Below are positions 18,433-25,580 of a stretch of 44,148 nucleotides of DNA, one piece after another. Source of the DNA: Chloroflexota bacterium (lineage in GTDB: Bacteria; Chloroflexota; Anaerolineae; JAAEKA01); contig JAYELL010000039.1 of assembly GCA_034717495.1 (NCBI GenBank), positions 1 through 44,148 on the forward strand, written 5' to 3'. Numbering within the stretch: position 1 is the first letter of the stretch; every line of letters begins with the position of its first letter. Both the position numbers and the translations under genes were made by a program. The notes beneath the pieces are model-generated. The model was not told where the DNA came from, searched no databases, and saw only the letters and a program-made list of their open reading frames with translations.

Positions 18433-18902
18433 AATTTTCGGAAGCACTTGTAGTCGATGAAGGGAACCATTATCTGCAATGATATCACAAAATGGACTTT
18501 TTGTGCTGACCATTTTGCTGTCAGTTTGCTCGCAATCGTCTTGTTTTCACCCCGAATGCGTTCCGCCCCCCAGGTCAGGTTATCCGCGGCCATTTGCCGG
18601 ATGAGTGAAATGGTCTCAGCAGGGATTCTCGGTGATTGTGACTTGGGATTGGACTTTCGTCGCCAGATGAAACGAAAGAGTTCACGATGCCAACGCAGAA
18701 TCGTATCGGGTTGGACAATGAGCAGAGCGTGCTTCCAGAAAGGAGTGGCGCGAAAGAACAAGAGGAGTTTGATGCGATCGAAGTTATTGAGTTGCGGATG
18801 CTGGCTCTGGCGTTGGAGGATGATGAATTGCTGACGCAGGAGGGCGTTTTCGGCGATGAGATCGGCTTTGCTGCGAGTCAGGTCGGCGGTAGCACCACGC
18901 AC
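18433..18902 (-). pseudogene. Integrase-type transposase, N-terminal fragment
   Basis: Residues 1-119 of a frame starting at 18902 match the front of integrase-core transposases common in Chloroflexota: a leucine-rich ENALLRQQFIILQRQ helix, a DTILRWHRELFRFIWRRKS segment, and a helix-turn-helix-like ETISLIRQMAADNLTWGAERIRGE. After about base 18545 the reading becomes unrelated and no DDE catalytic core follows. The rest of the frame to 18433 is therefore likely native leader of the S1-kinase gene. The insertion relic sits directly upstream of that gene and may have replaced its original promoter. A C-terminal fragment of the same family lies at 22612-22945. Confidence 0.72.
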
Positions 18903-19248
18903 AAGGGAAAGGGTGTTGGGTTTGAGTCAGCGTTTGATCGAACAGCGCTTTTCACGCCGTCGGGGCTTTGCTACGCCGCTTCTGGTACCTTCGAGAGCAG
19001 TGTCACCCGTCCGAAACGGGCGACGTCCACGACCTCGTGGACAGGGCTGTAACCAGCACGGTATGGCTCGCTTCGCTCGCCCTTTCATCCTTCTGCATCT
19101 CTTGAGCGCTTCTGGCATTCTCGAGTGGCTGGCCTTCGTTCTGTATGAAAATCGTTTCTTCGAATTTGATGCGAGCATCATGCTGAATGGTGAACAGCCA
19201 ATCAAGACAGACTGTACGTACGTTGGTTGCTATCACGCTTCAATACAG
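18903..19248. other. Gap between transposase fragment and SDR gene
   Basis: No convincing gene. A minus-strand frame (18927-19205) is rich in Arg and Lys and reads like non-coding sequence. The stretch presumably contains the outer end of the insertion element and the original 3' flank of the SDR gene. I could not identify terminal inverted repeats by eye. Confidence 0.4.
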
Positions 19249-20040
19249 CTAATTGATGGTTGGTACGTATCCTCCATCGACTCGGATATTCGCGCCATGC
19301 ACATAACTCGCTAGTTCGCTGGCCAGAAAGACCACTACGCTGGCAATCTCATCAACCTGCCCCATTCTGGCAAACGGTATATCACCCATCATCTGGTTCA
19401 TTGCTGCCTCAACTTCTGCCGCCGTCTTCCCCATGCTCTGCGCCAGACCCATTTCAACCATATTGGGTGTTAGGATGGCACCCGGACTGACGCTGTTGAT
19501 TGTCACGCCATCCCCCTTCATCGCCTGCGCCATCGCAACAGTCAGATTGAGAACAGCCGCCTTCGTTGTCGAATATGCGCCCATGCCCGCTGGGGGCTTA
19601 ATCGCCGCTGCGCTCGAGATATTGATTATCCGGCCCCATCCCTGTTCTTGCATGGCCGGTAACAAGCGCTGCATCAAACGCACCATGGAAAGAACGTTGA
19701 TATTGTACGCTGCGGCCCATTGGGACGGAGGCGATGTCATGTCGTCTTGGTGTTCGCCGCCGGCCGCGTTGTTCACCAGAATATCGATGGCTCTGAGTTC
19801 TGCTTGGGCCAAGTCGATGACGCGCGCGGTTGCGGCATCATCGCTCAGGTCGCCGACAGCAACGATGGCTTTTCCGCCCGTCTGGTGGATCTCGGCTGCC
19901 ACCCGTTCAGCTTGATCGCCGCGACGGCCATTCACAATCACTGTCGCCCCTTCGGCAGCAAACCGTTTGGCGATCCCTTCGCCAATGCCGCCTGTACTGC
20001 CCGTGACCAATACTCGTTTGCTCTCCAATCCCAAGTCCAT
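19249..20040 (-). CDS. Short-chain dehydrogenase/reductase
   Basis: 263 residues, classical SDR length. Cofactor motif TGSTGGIG near residue 14, NNAAGG near 90, and catalytic Ser (INISSAAAI) and Tyr-x3-Lys (AYSTTKAA) all present, followed by the SPGAI loop and a C-terminal GGYVPTIN. NGRR after the second strand suggests a preference for NADP(H), an inference from the basic residues. The start at 20040 has AAAGGAGAAATCACACA upstream. It is the last gene of the PadR/ABC-2 cassette, 30 bases after the permease stop. Substrate unknown; co-transcription with an efflux pump suggests modification or detoxification of a small molecule. Confidence 0.88.
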   Translation of the reverse strand: MDLGLESKRVLVTGSTGGIGEGIAKRFAAEGATVIVNGRRGDQAERVAAEIHQTGGKAIVAVGDLSDDAATARVIDLAQAELRAIDILVNNAAGGEHQDDMTSPPSQWAAAYNINVLSMVRLMQRLLPAMQEQGWGRIINISSAAAIKPPAGMGAYSTTKAAVLNLTVAMAQAMKGDGVTINSVSPGAILTPNMVEMGLAQSMGKTAAEVEAAMNQMMGDIPFARMGQVDEIASVVVFLASELASYVHGANIRVDGGYVPTIN

Positions 20041-20070
20041 TGTGTGATTTCTCCTTTCGAGATTTGTCCG

Positions 20071-20850
20071 TTATCTGATGGTCGATTTGAATGCTCTCAG
20101 AGCAACCGCCATGCCCAGAATCGCGAAGGCCAAGGTGACGCCAAAGCAAAGCCATAAGGGAATTGGGTCGACACTGCCCATGCTCGGTGCCGGGGCCATG
20201 GTGATTTGTCGTAATCCGGTGACGGCGTATGTGGTCGGGTTAAGCATTGCCCCAATTTGCATCCAGACGGGCAAGGTAGCTAATGGATAGAGTGAATTGC
20301 TCCAGAACAGCAGGGGGAGCTGCAGCATGAAGATCATCATGTGGTAGCCGGCAGAGCTATCCGTTCTCGATGCAACGGCCAGCGCGATCCCGGAAAACCC
20401 AATGCCGTAACCGGCGATCAGCAGGAAGCCGCCCAACCAGCCCAGGGGATTTGCGTTCAACCGGGCGCCCAACAGGATGCCCACGATTAGGATGATTATC
20501 GACTGGATCATCACAGTGGTTGTGATGCTCAGCGCGTGGCCCAGCAGGATGCTGAGACGGGGAATAGGCGCCACCAGGTATTCCTTCACGATACCTGCCA
20601 TACGTTCGTTGAGCCAGGTGGAGCCGCCGCCAATGGCAGCGCCCACGGCGGTGAGGGCGACGATGCCCGGCAGGATGAAGGTCAGGTATCCCTCTCCACT
20701 TCCCGGCATGACAGCCCCCATCAGGCTGCGCATGCCTACGCCAAACAGCACAACCCACAAGATTGGCTGGAACAGCATCCCAAAAACCTCTTCCGAGTGG
20801 ACGAGGGTCTTCCTCATCTGCTTTTGCCACAATATGATCGATGCGCTCAT
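20071..20850 (-). CDS. ABC-2 type transporter permease (DrrB-like)
   Basis: 259 residues with about six hydrophobic segments (for example LFQPILWVVLFGVGM, YLTFILPGIVALTAVGAAIGG, TVMIQSIIILIVGILLGA, LGGFLLIAGYGIGFSGIALAV) and the ABC-2 end segment MLNPTTYAVTGLR. It pairs with the upstream ATPase to form an exporter of the DrrAB kind, used for drugs, lipids or polysaccharides. The start has GGAG eight bases upstream. It follows the ATPase by 29 bases. Substrate cannot be told from sequence. Confidence 0.9.
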   Translation of the reverse strand: MSASIILWQKQMRKTLVHSEEVFGMLFQPILWVVLFGVGMRSLMGAVMPGSGEGYLTFILPGIVALTAVGAAIGGGSTWLNERMAGIVKEYLVAPIPRLSILLGHALSITTTVMIQSIIILIVGILLGARLNANPLGWLGGFLLIAGYGIGFSGIALAVASRTDSSAGYHMMIFMLQLPLLFWSNSLYPLATLPVWMQIGAMLNPTTYAVTGLRQITMAPAPSMGSVDPIPLWLCFGVTLAFAILGMAVALRAFKSTIR

Positions 20851-20879
20851 AGGTTAGTCTCCATATTTGCTCCGGGCAG

Positions 20880-21842
20880 CTATTTGTCTCGCAATTGGCG
20901 GCCGGTATATTTCAGAAAGACATCACCCAGGCTCGGTTTGGAAATGGAAACATCGTCAACATGGAAACCACTTGCCTGAGATGCCTTGATGATTTCAAGC
21001 AGACGACCTGAACCGGAGCCGGCGCTGATCTGGATCACACCATTGCCGCCGTCGACGCCTTGAACGAAGGGTAAGACTGATACCTGCTCAATGAATGTCT
21101 CTTTGTCGCCCGCGCCATCAACATGGAATACGTCGGCCCCCATCTGATTGATGAGTTTCTGCGGCGGACCTTCAACAACGATGCGCCCATGATCGATGAT
21201 GGCCACCCGATCGGCCAACGCCTCCGCTTCTTCCATGTAATGGGTAGTCAGAAGCAGAGTGATGTCTGTATTCTGCTTCAGATTGCGGATATATTCCCAG
21301 ATATTGACCCGGTTCTGGGGGTCCAGTCCCTGGGTTGGCTCATCCAACAAGAGCACTTGGGGATCGGTCATCAAGCCACGAGCCAGTTCCAGGCGTCGTT
21401 TCATGCCACCGGAGTAGGTGTTGGTGCGCCGGTCGGCCGCCTCTTCCATCTGCACCAACGCCAGTAGCGCATTGATTTTGTCCTGGCGTCGGGCTTTCTC
21501 CATGTTGTACAGCCGTCCGTGGAAATCCAACGACTCCCTTCCGGTCAGATCAGGATCCAGCACGATCTCCTGGAACGTCACGCCGATACGGCGTCGCACC
21601 TCGGCGGCTTGTTTGACCGCGTCATAGCCGGCGACCGTGGCCACCCCGGCAGTTGGTTCCAGCAGCGTGGTTAGCATGGAAATGGTCGTCGTTTTGCCTG
21701 CGCCATTGGGACCCAGTAGCGCGTAGATCGTGTTCTTCTCGATGGTCAGATCTATCCCATCGACCGCCAATATCTGTCCATCGTAGCGCTTGACTAGACC
21801 CGTGGTTTCGATGGCAAGGCTCGACCCATTCGAATCGCTCAT
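20880..21842 (-). CDS. ABC-2 exporter ATP-binding protein (DrrA-like)
   Basis: 320 residues from ATG 21842, which overlaps the PadR stop as ATGA; a longer start at 21914 would lie inside PadR and is rejected. Walker A GPNGAGKTT, Q-loop in VTFQEIVLDPDLTGRESLDFHGRLY region, signature YSGGMKRRLELA, Walker B VLLLDEPTQGLDP and the switch histidine in LLTTHYMEEAE are all intact. A C-terminal DrrA-type extension ends LGDVFLKYTGR. Drives export through the adjacent permease. Confidence 0.93.
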   Translation of the reverse strand: MSDSNGSSLAIETTGLVKRYDGQILAVDGIDLTIEKNTIYALLGPNGAGKTTTISMLTTLLEPTAGVATVAGYDAVKQAAEVRRRIGVTFQEIVLDPDLTGRESLDFHGRLYNMEKARRQDKINALLALVQMEEAADRRTNTYSGGMKRRLELARGLMTDPQVLLLDEPTQGLDPQNRVNIWEYIRNLKQNTDITLLLTTHYMEEAEALADRVAIIDHGRIVVEGPPQKLINQMGADVFHVDGAGDKETFIEQVSVLPFVQGVDGGNGVIQISAGSGSGRLLEIIKASQASGFHVDDVSISKPSLGDVFLKYTGRQLRDK

Positions 21843-22381
21843 GGTGTTGCTACTCCTTCTGTTCCGAAATCGGAATCTCCTTGCTGGAGTCGGGCGAGAA
21901 GCTCGCCCAGCCACGACAGTTCATTGGCGTAGAAGCGGTGCAGGTATGCCACGCCCAGGTGACTTTCCCGTATCTCACTGGGAAAGGCCTCCAGTTGCTC
22001 AAAATGCTCCTTTACCACCTGCCGCCGCTGTCGCAAGAGTGAAGTCGCTTCCTCCAACGGCAGCGCATCCAGGTAGTTGAGCGCCACGGCCGAGGGCAGT
22101 TCCGGCGTCGGGTAGGTAGCAAGGCTCTCCCGCAGAAGTTGCTGGAACGCCGCCTCACCCTTAGGCGTGACCGTGTATACTCGCCGGGGCGGCCGATTGC
22201 CTTCCTGTTCCTGATGAGCGGCAATCCAGCCATCCTGCTCCATGTTTTTCAGAAGCTTGTAGGCATTCGATTTGGTCAGTGTGATGGCGAGCCCTGAGCT
22301 TTGGTTCAACATCTCATTGAGCTGGTAACCGTGCATAGCCTGGCTCCGCAAGCCACCCAGCAACACCAGTTTTTTCTCCAT
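21839..22381 (-). CDS. PadR-family transcriptional regulator
   Basis: 180 residues. The N-terminal winged helix (about 1-90) has MEKKLVLLGGLRSQAMHGYQLNEML, then TKSNAYKLLKNMEQDGWI as the recognition part and a wing with PPRRVYTVTPKGEAAF. The C-terminal half is helical and fits the dimerisation helix bundle. PadR proteins usually repress their own operon and a linked pump and are relieved by the pump's substrate. It is the first gene of the PadR-ATPase-permease-SDR operon and overlaps the ATPase start by four bases. Repeated TAGTGACTA boxes just upstream are candidate operators. Confidence 0.9.
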   Translation of the reverse strand: MEKKLVLLGGLRSQAMHGYQLNEMLNQSSGLAITLTKSNAYKLLKNMEQDGWIAAHQEQEGNRPPRRVYTVTPKGEAAFQQLLRESLATYPTPELPSAVALNYLDALPLEEATSLLRQRRQVVKEHFEQLEAFPSEIRESHLGVAYLHRFYANELSWLGELLARLQQGDSDFGTEGVATP

Positions 22382-22393
22382 AAGGTTTCGCTC

Positions 22394-22440
22394 TATAGTG
22401 CCAAGATATATACTCGCTAGTGACTAGTCAATAGTGACTA
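22394..22440 (-). promoter_or_regulatory. Candidate PadR operator boxes
   Basis: TAGTGACTA occurs twice (22418-22426 and 22432-22440), 14 bases apart, each nearly palindromic (AGT-G-ACT). A partial copy TATAGTG lies at about 22394-22400. They are 13-59 bases upstream of the PadR start, a normal place for autoregulation. Binding is inferred. Confidence 0.45.
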
Positions 22441-22611
22441 TATCCAAAAAAGTCATGATGTCAAATTGAAGAACGGGTCGTTCAGGCGAGTAGGTTTGGC
22501 ATGAAGATGTCGATTTCTTCCCTCACCCTCTCCGCGACCTCTCGTGTTGGCTACCACGCACATCCGTTCGCTTTTGGAGGATGTTGCGTCGGATAGTAAG
22601 AGAGAATACGA

Positions 22612-22945
22612 TCAGTTCGCTTGGGTCGAGCGACTCCATTTGAGCAGTTGCATGGTCAAAACTACGTTCCACCCCAGCAATAGAACGAGGAGATGCAACA
22701 ATTGCCATGCACCTGGCGTGCGAAAGCAGCATTGGAGCGCGTTGACACCCCTTGCTTTGACCCCCAGTAGAAAACCGTGCCTCTTTCCTGAACCGAGTTG
22801 ATCAGCCGGTGGGATCGGGATGCGTTGCTGCAGGCCCTGGTGTGGCCTTGCTTTCTTGTAGAACGCCACGAATTCTTGCGAGACACCATTGAGATGCCTG
22901 TAATTGAGGATGATCATGTGATCCAGGCACCCCCTGCGTAAGGTC
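22612..22945 (-). pseudogene. Integrase-type transposase, C-terminal fragment
   Basis: The frame reads CLDHMIILNYRHL, then FVAFYKKARPHQGLQQRIP, the hallmark end of integrase-core (rve) transposases, where a Y-N-ARPHQGL motif closes the catalytic domain. Everything upstream of the CLDH segment (the DDE core and N-terminus) is missing. The tail after RIPIPP does not resemble a coherent protein. Together with the N-terminal fragment at 18433-18902 it brackets the PadR/ABC/SDR cassette, both on the same strand. Confidence 0.75.
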
Positions 22946-22973
22946 CCGATTTAACCGATAAGAGCTGACCGTA

Positions 22974-22989
22974 GTGCATCTCGATGCAC
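22974..22989. terminator. Short perfect stem-loop after permease gene
   Basis: GTGCATC-TC-GATGCAC forms a seven-base-pair stem with a two-base loop, 31 bases past the RbsC-like stop on the minus strand. No T-run follows in that direction, so it may be an mRNA-end or insertion-element feature and not a true intrinsic terminator. Confidence 0.3.
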
Positions 22990-23019
22990 CCAGGGGATGG
23001 ACTAGGGGCGCGGGCCTCG

Positions 23020-23994
23020 TTACTTCGTACGGATGACGCTAATCAGCACCGCTACAAGGATAATCAACCCCCGGATCACTTCCTGGGCAAAGGGGTTAAT
23101 GCCCATCAATACCATGCCATTGCCGAGCAGACCGATGAACAGTACCCCCAAAAAGGTGCCGAAGATCGTTCCCTCGCCGCCCATCAGACTGGTGCCGCCG
23201 ATGATGACCGCCGCGATGACCTCAAACTCCAGGCCCATCGCAATGTTCGATGATCCGGACATGATTCTGGACGACAGGATGATGCCGCTGAAGGCTGACA
23301 GAAATCCAACCAGGGCAAAGGTTGTGATGCGCGTCTTCCATACGCTGATACCCGAGAGTCTCGCAGACTCTTCGTTACCCCCAACGGCGTAGACCGATCG
23401 GCCATACACGGTGCGGATACTGATGAAGTGGAAAATAACAAAGGTCACCAGCATGATGATCACTGGTACCGGAATCACGTCGAAAACGTAACCGCCTCCC
23501 CAGAAGTTGAATCCGTCACTGAATGGGGTAATGGGAAAGGCATTGGTGATCAGCCGGGCTGCGCCCCGGAGGCTCATAAACAGGGCCAGAGTGACCACGA
23601 AGGCCGGCACCGCCCACTTCACCCGAATATAGCCGGCGGCGGCGTGAATGGCTGCTCCCTGAATCACCACGAAAATCACAGCGAGCCAGAGGGGCCAGCC
23701 TTGCTGGATTGCCAGTACCCCTAACAGTGCCGAGGCCCAGGCTACGGCGGAGCCGACACTCACATCAATGTCGCCGGAGATAATCATAAAAGTCATGCCA
23801 CAAGCGATAATGCCGTTGAATGCGACCGCCCGCAGCACGTTCAGCAGATTTCTGGGTGTGAGAAAGTTAGGCGCAAAGATCGCCAGGCCAAGAAACAGAA
23901 TAACCAGGGCAATCAAAAGACCCGAACGAGAGGCAAGATCGCCAGCCTTTGAGGAAAATGTTGGCTTGGATTGGGTTTCAACTGCGTTTGTCAT
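23020..23994 (-). CDS. Sugar ABC transporter permease (RbsC-like)
   Basis: 324 residues with about nine to ten hydrophobic segments and the BPD_transp_2 signature region: NVLRAVAFNGIIACGMTFMIISGDIDVSVGS, the usual ligand-gate and ATPase-coupling helix, and later LVGFLSAFSGIILSSR and GGTSLMGGEGTIFGTFLGVLFIGLLGNGM. It forms a homodimeric membrane pore for pentose or hexose import. The start overlaps the ATPase stop by ATGA. It is the last gene of the long carbohydrate operon. Confidence 0.92.
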   Translation of the reverse strand: MTNAVETQSKPTFSSKAGDLASRSGLLIALVILFLGLAIFAPNFLTPRNLLNVLRAVAFNGIIACGMTFMIISGDIDVSVGSAVAWASALLGVLAIQQGWPLWLAVIFVVIQGAAIHAAAGYIRVKWAVPAFVVTLALFMSLRGAARLITNAFPITPFSDGFNFWGGGYVFDVIPVPVIIMLVTFVIFHFISIRTVYGRSVYAVGGNEESARLSGISVWKTRITTFALVGFLSAFSGIILSSRIMSGSSNIAMGLEFEVIAAVIIGGTSLMGGEGTIFGTFLGVLFIGLLGNGMVLMGINPFAQEVIRGLIILVAVLISVIRTK

Positions 23995-25499
23995 TCGGAT
24001 AATTCCTCCATCGCCAGCGACATTAACTGTTCCAGGTCGACTTCATCGTGTTGTTTTTCGTGGGTTATGCGCCCCTGGTTCATGATCAGGATCCTGTCGG
24101 AAACATCCAGCACTTCCTCGATTTCCGATGACACAAACAGCACGGCCAATCCCTGCCGCGCCAGGTCGCGCACCAGCGTAAAAATCTGCTCTTTGGCCTG
24201 GATGTCGATGCCCCGTGTCGGTTCATCCATCATCAGCACTTCGGGCAGCGTGTTCAGCCAGTTGCCGATGACAACCTTCTGCTGATTGCCACCACTCAAG
24301 GTTCGCGTCTGAACGTCCAGGCTGGCTGTTCTTATATCCAGGTTTCCAACCATATCTTCGGCCAGCTCCTGTTCCTTTCCGGGATTCAAGACCCCGTTGT
24401 TGCTGACGCGCTGCAGAGAGGCCAGGGTCAGGTTATCCTCGACCGGGAATACGAGGACCAGGCCCTCCCGTTTTCTGTCTTCCGGGGTGAATCCGATTCC
24501 GTTGGCCTTCATTGCAATAGGGCCGGGTTTGTCGATGAGCGTATCGTCCACACGGATCTCGCCACTGTCGATGGGATCAAGGCCGAAAATGGCTCGCAGC
24601 AACTCTGTGCGTCCTGAGCCAAGCAGCCCGGCGATTCCCAAAACTTCACCGGACCGGAGATCCAGGGAAACATCATTCAGCAGGCCGTGGCGGTTCAGGT
24701 TTCTCACCGACAGCTTGACCCGGCCTAACTTGGCATCCCGTTGCCACTCCGTACGCTGCCAGGCGCCGCCGATCATCATGCTGGTGATGCGCTCAGGCGT
24801 GGCCTCTTCCACCGGAATCGTACCGATCTTCCTGCCATCTCGCAGTACGGTGACGCTATCGGCTACTCTGGGAATCTCCTGAAGCCGGTGCGTCACGTAG
24901 ATGATTGCCCGCCCTTGTTCAGCCAGACGACGCACGACCCTGTGTAACGTATCGACCTCTTCGGCAGGCAATGCGCTGGAGGGTTCGTCCAGTATCATCA
25001 CGCGTGGGTCAAAGGAGATGGCCTTGGCGATTTCAACCAACTGTTGCTGTGCCACATTCAGGCGAGATGCTTGCTGGGAAAGGTCAATATCAACCTCAAG
25101 CTGACCAAGCGCCTCATCAGCAGTCCGCAACATTTCTTTTCGGTCAATGAAGGTTATTCCAAGCCTTTTTTGTTTTGGCCAACGGCCCAGCAGGATGTTC
25201 TCGGCAACGGTCAATCCTGGCACCAGGCTCATTTCCTGATAGACGGTGCTAATGCCCTGCTCGAAGGAGTCCTGGGGTGATTTGAAGATCACTTCCTGAT
25301 CGTCGATGGTGATGGTTCCGTCATCGGGGCCGATCGCGCCGCTCAATATCTTCACCAGGGTAGACTTGCCGGCACCGTTTTTTCCCAGCAGGGCCCGCAC
25401 CTCGCCCGTATGCAACGTGAAATCCATATTGTCAAGGGCCTTCACACCGGGATACTGTTTACTCAGACCTCTGGTCTGCAAGATGGCGGTCATAGACAC
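23991..25499 (-). CDS. Sugar ABC importer ATPase, duplicated NBD (RbsA-like)
   Basis: 502 residues, the standard length for RbsA/MglA/XylG. First NBD: GKNGAGKSTL, LNVAQQQLVEIAKA in place of the canonical signature, and VMILDEPSSALPAEE. Second NBD: the degenerate Walker A GLLGSGRTEL, signature LSGGNQQKVVIGNWL and LMMDEPTRGIDIQA. These differences between halves are normal in the family. It powers import of the sugar delivered by the lipoprotein encoded upstream. 81 bases separate it from the binding-protein stop. Confidence 0.94.
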   Translation of the reverse strand: MSMTAILQTRGLSKQYPGVKALDNMDFTLHTGEVRALLGKNGAGKSTLVKILSGAIGPDDGTITIDDQEVIFKSPQDSFEQGISTVYQEMSLVPGLTVAENILLGRWPKQKRLGITFIDRKEMLRTADEALGQLEVDIDLSQQASRLNVAQQQLVEIAKAISFDPRVMILDEPSSALPAEEVDTLHRVVRRLAEQGRAIIYVTHRLQEIPRVADSVTVLRDGRKIGTIPVEEATPERITSMMIGGAWQRTEWQRDAKLGRVKLSVRNLNRHGLLNDVSLDLRSGEVLGIAGLLGSGRTELLRAIFGLDPIDSGEIRVDDTLIDKPGPIAMKANGIGFTPEDRKREGLVLVFPVEDNLTLASLQRVSNNGVLNPGKEQELAEDMVGNLDIRTASLDVQTRTLSGGNQQKVVIGNWLNTLPEVLMMDEPTRGIDIQAKEQIFTLVRDLARQGLAVLFVSSEIEEVLDVSDRILIMNQGRITHEKQHDEVDLEQLMSLAMEELSE

Positions 25500-25580
25500 A
25501 CTTCCTGATCGAAATCTGGTTCTCGGACGGTCCGGTGTTTCCCAAACCGCCCGAAAACCTCGAAAACTATCTCTGGCTGG

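Noticed and set aside
18433-18513. N-terminal extension of the S1-kinase
   Set aside because: The added 27 residues show no fold and the S1 domain starts right after the ATG at 18432. The lack of a good ribosome site leaves some doubt.
22974-22989. Intrinsic terminator
   Set aside because: The stem is perfect but lacks a T-run on either strand; kept only as a low-confidence stem-loop.
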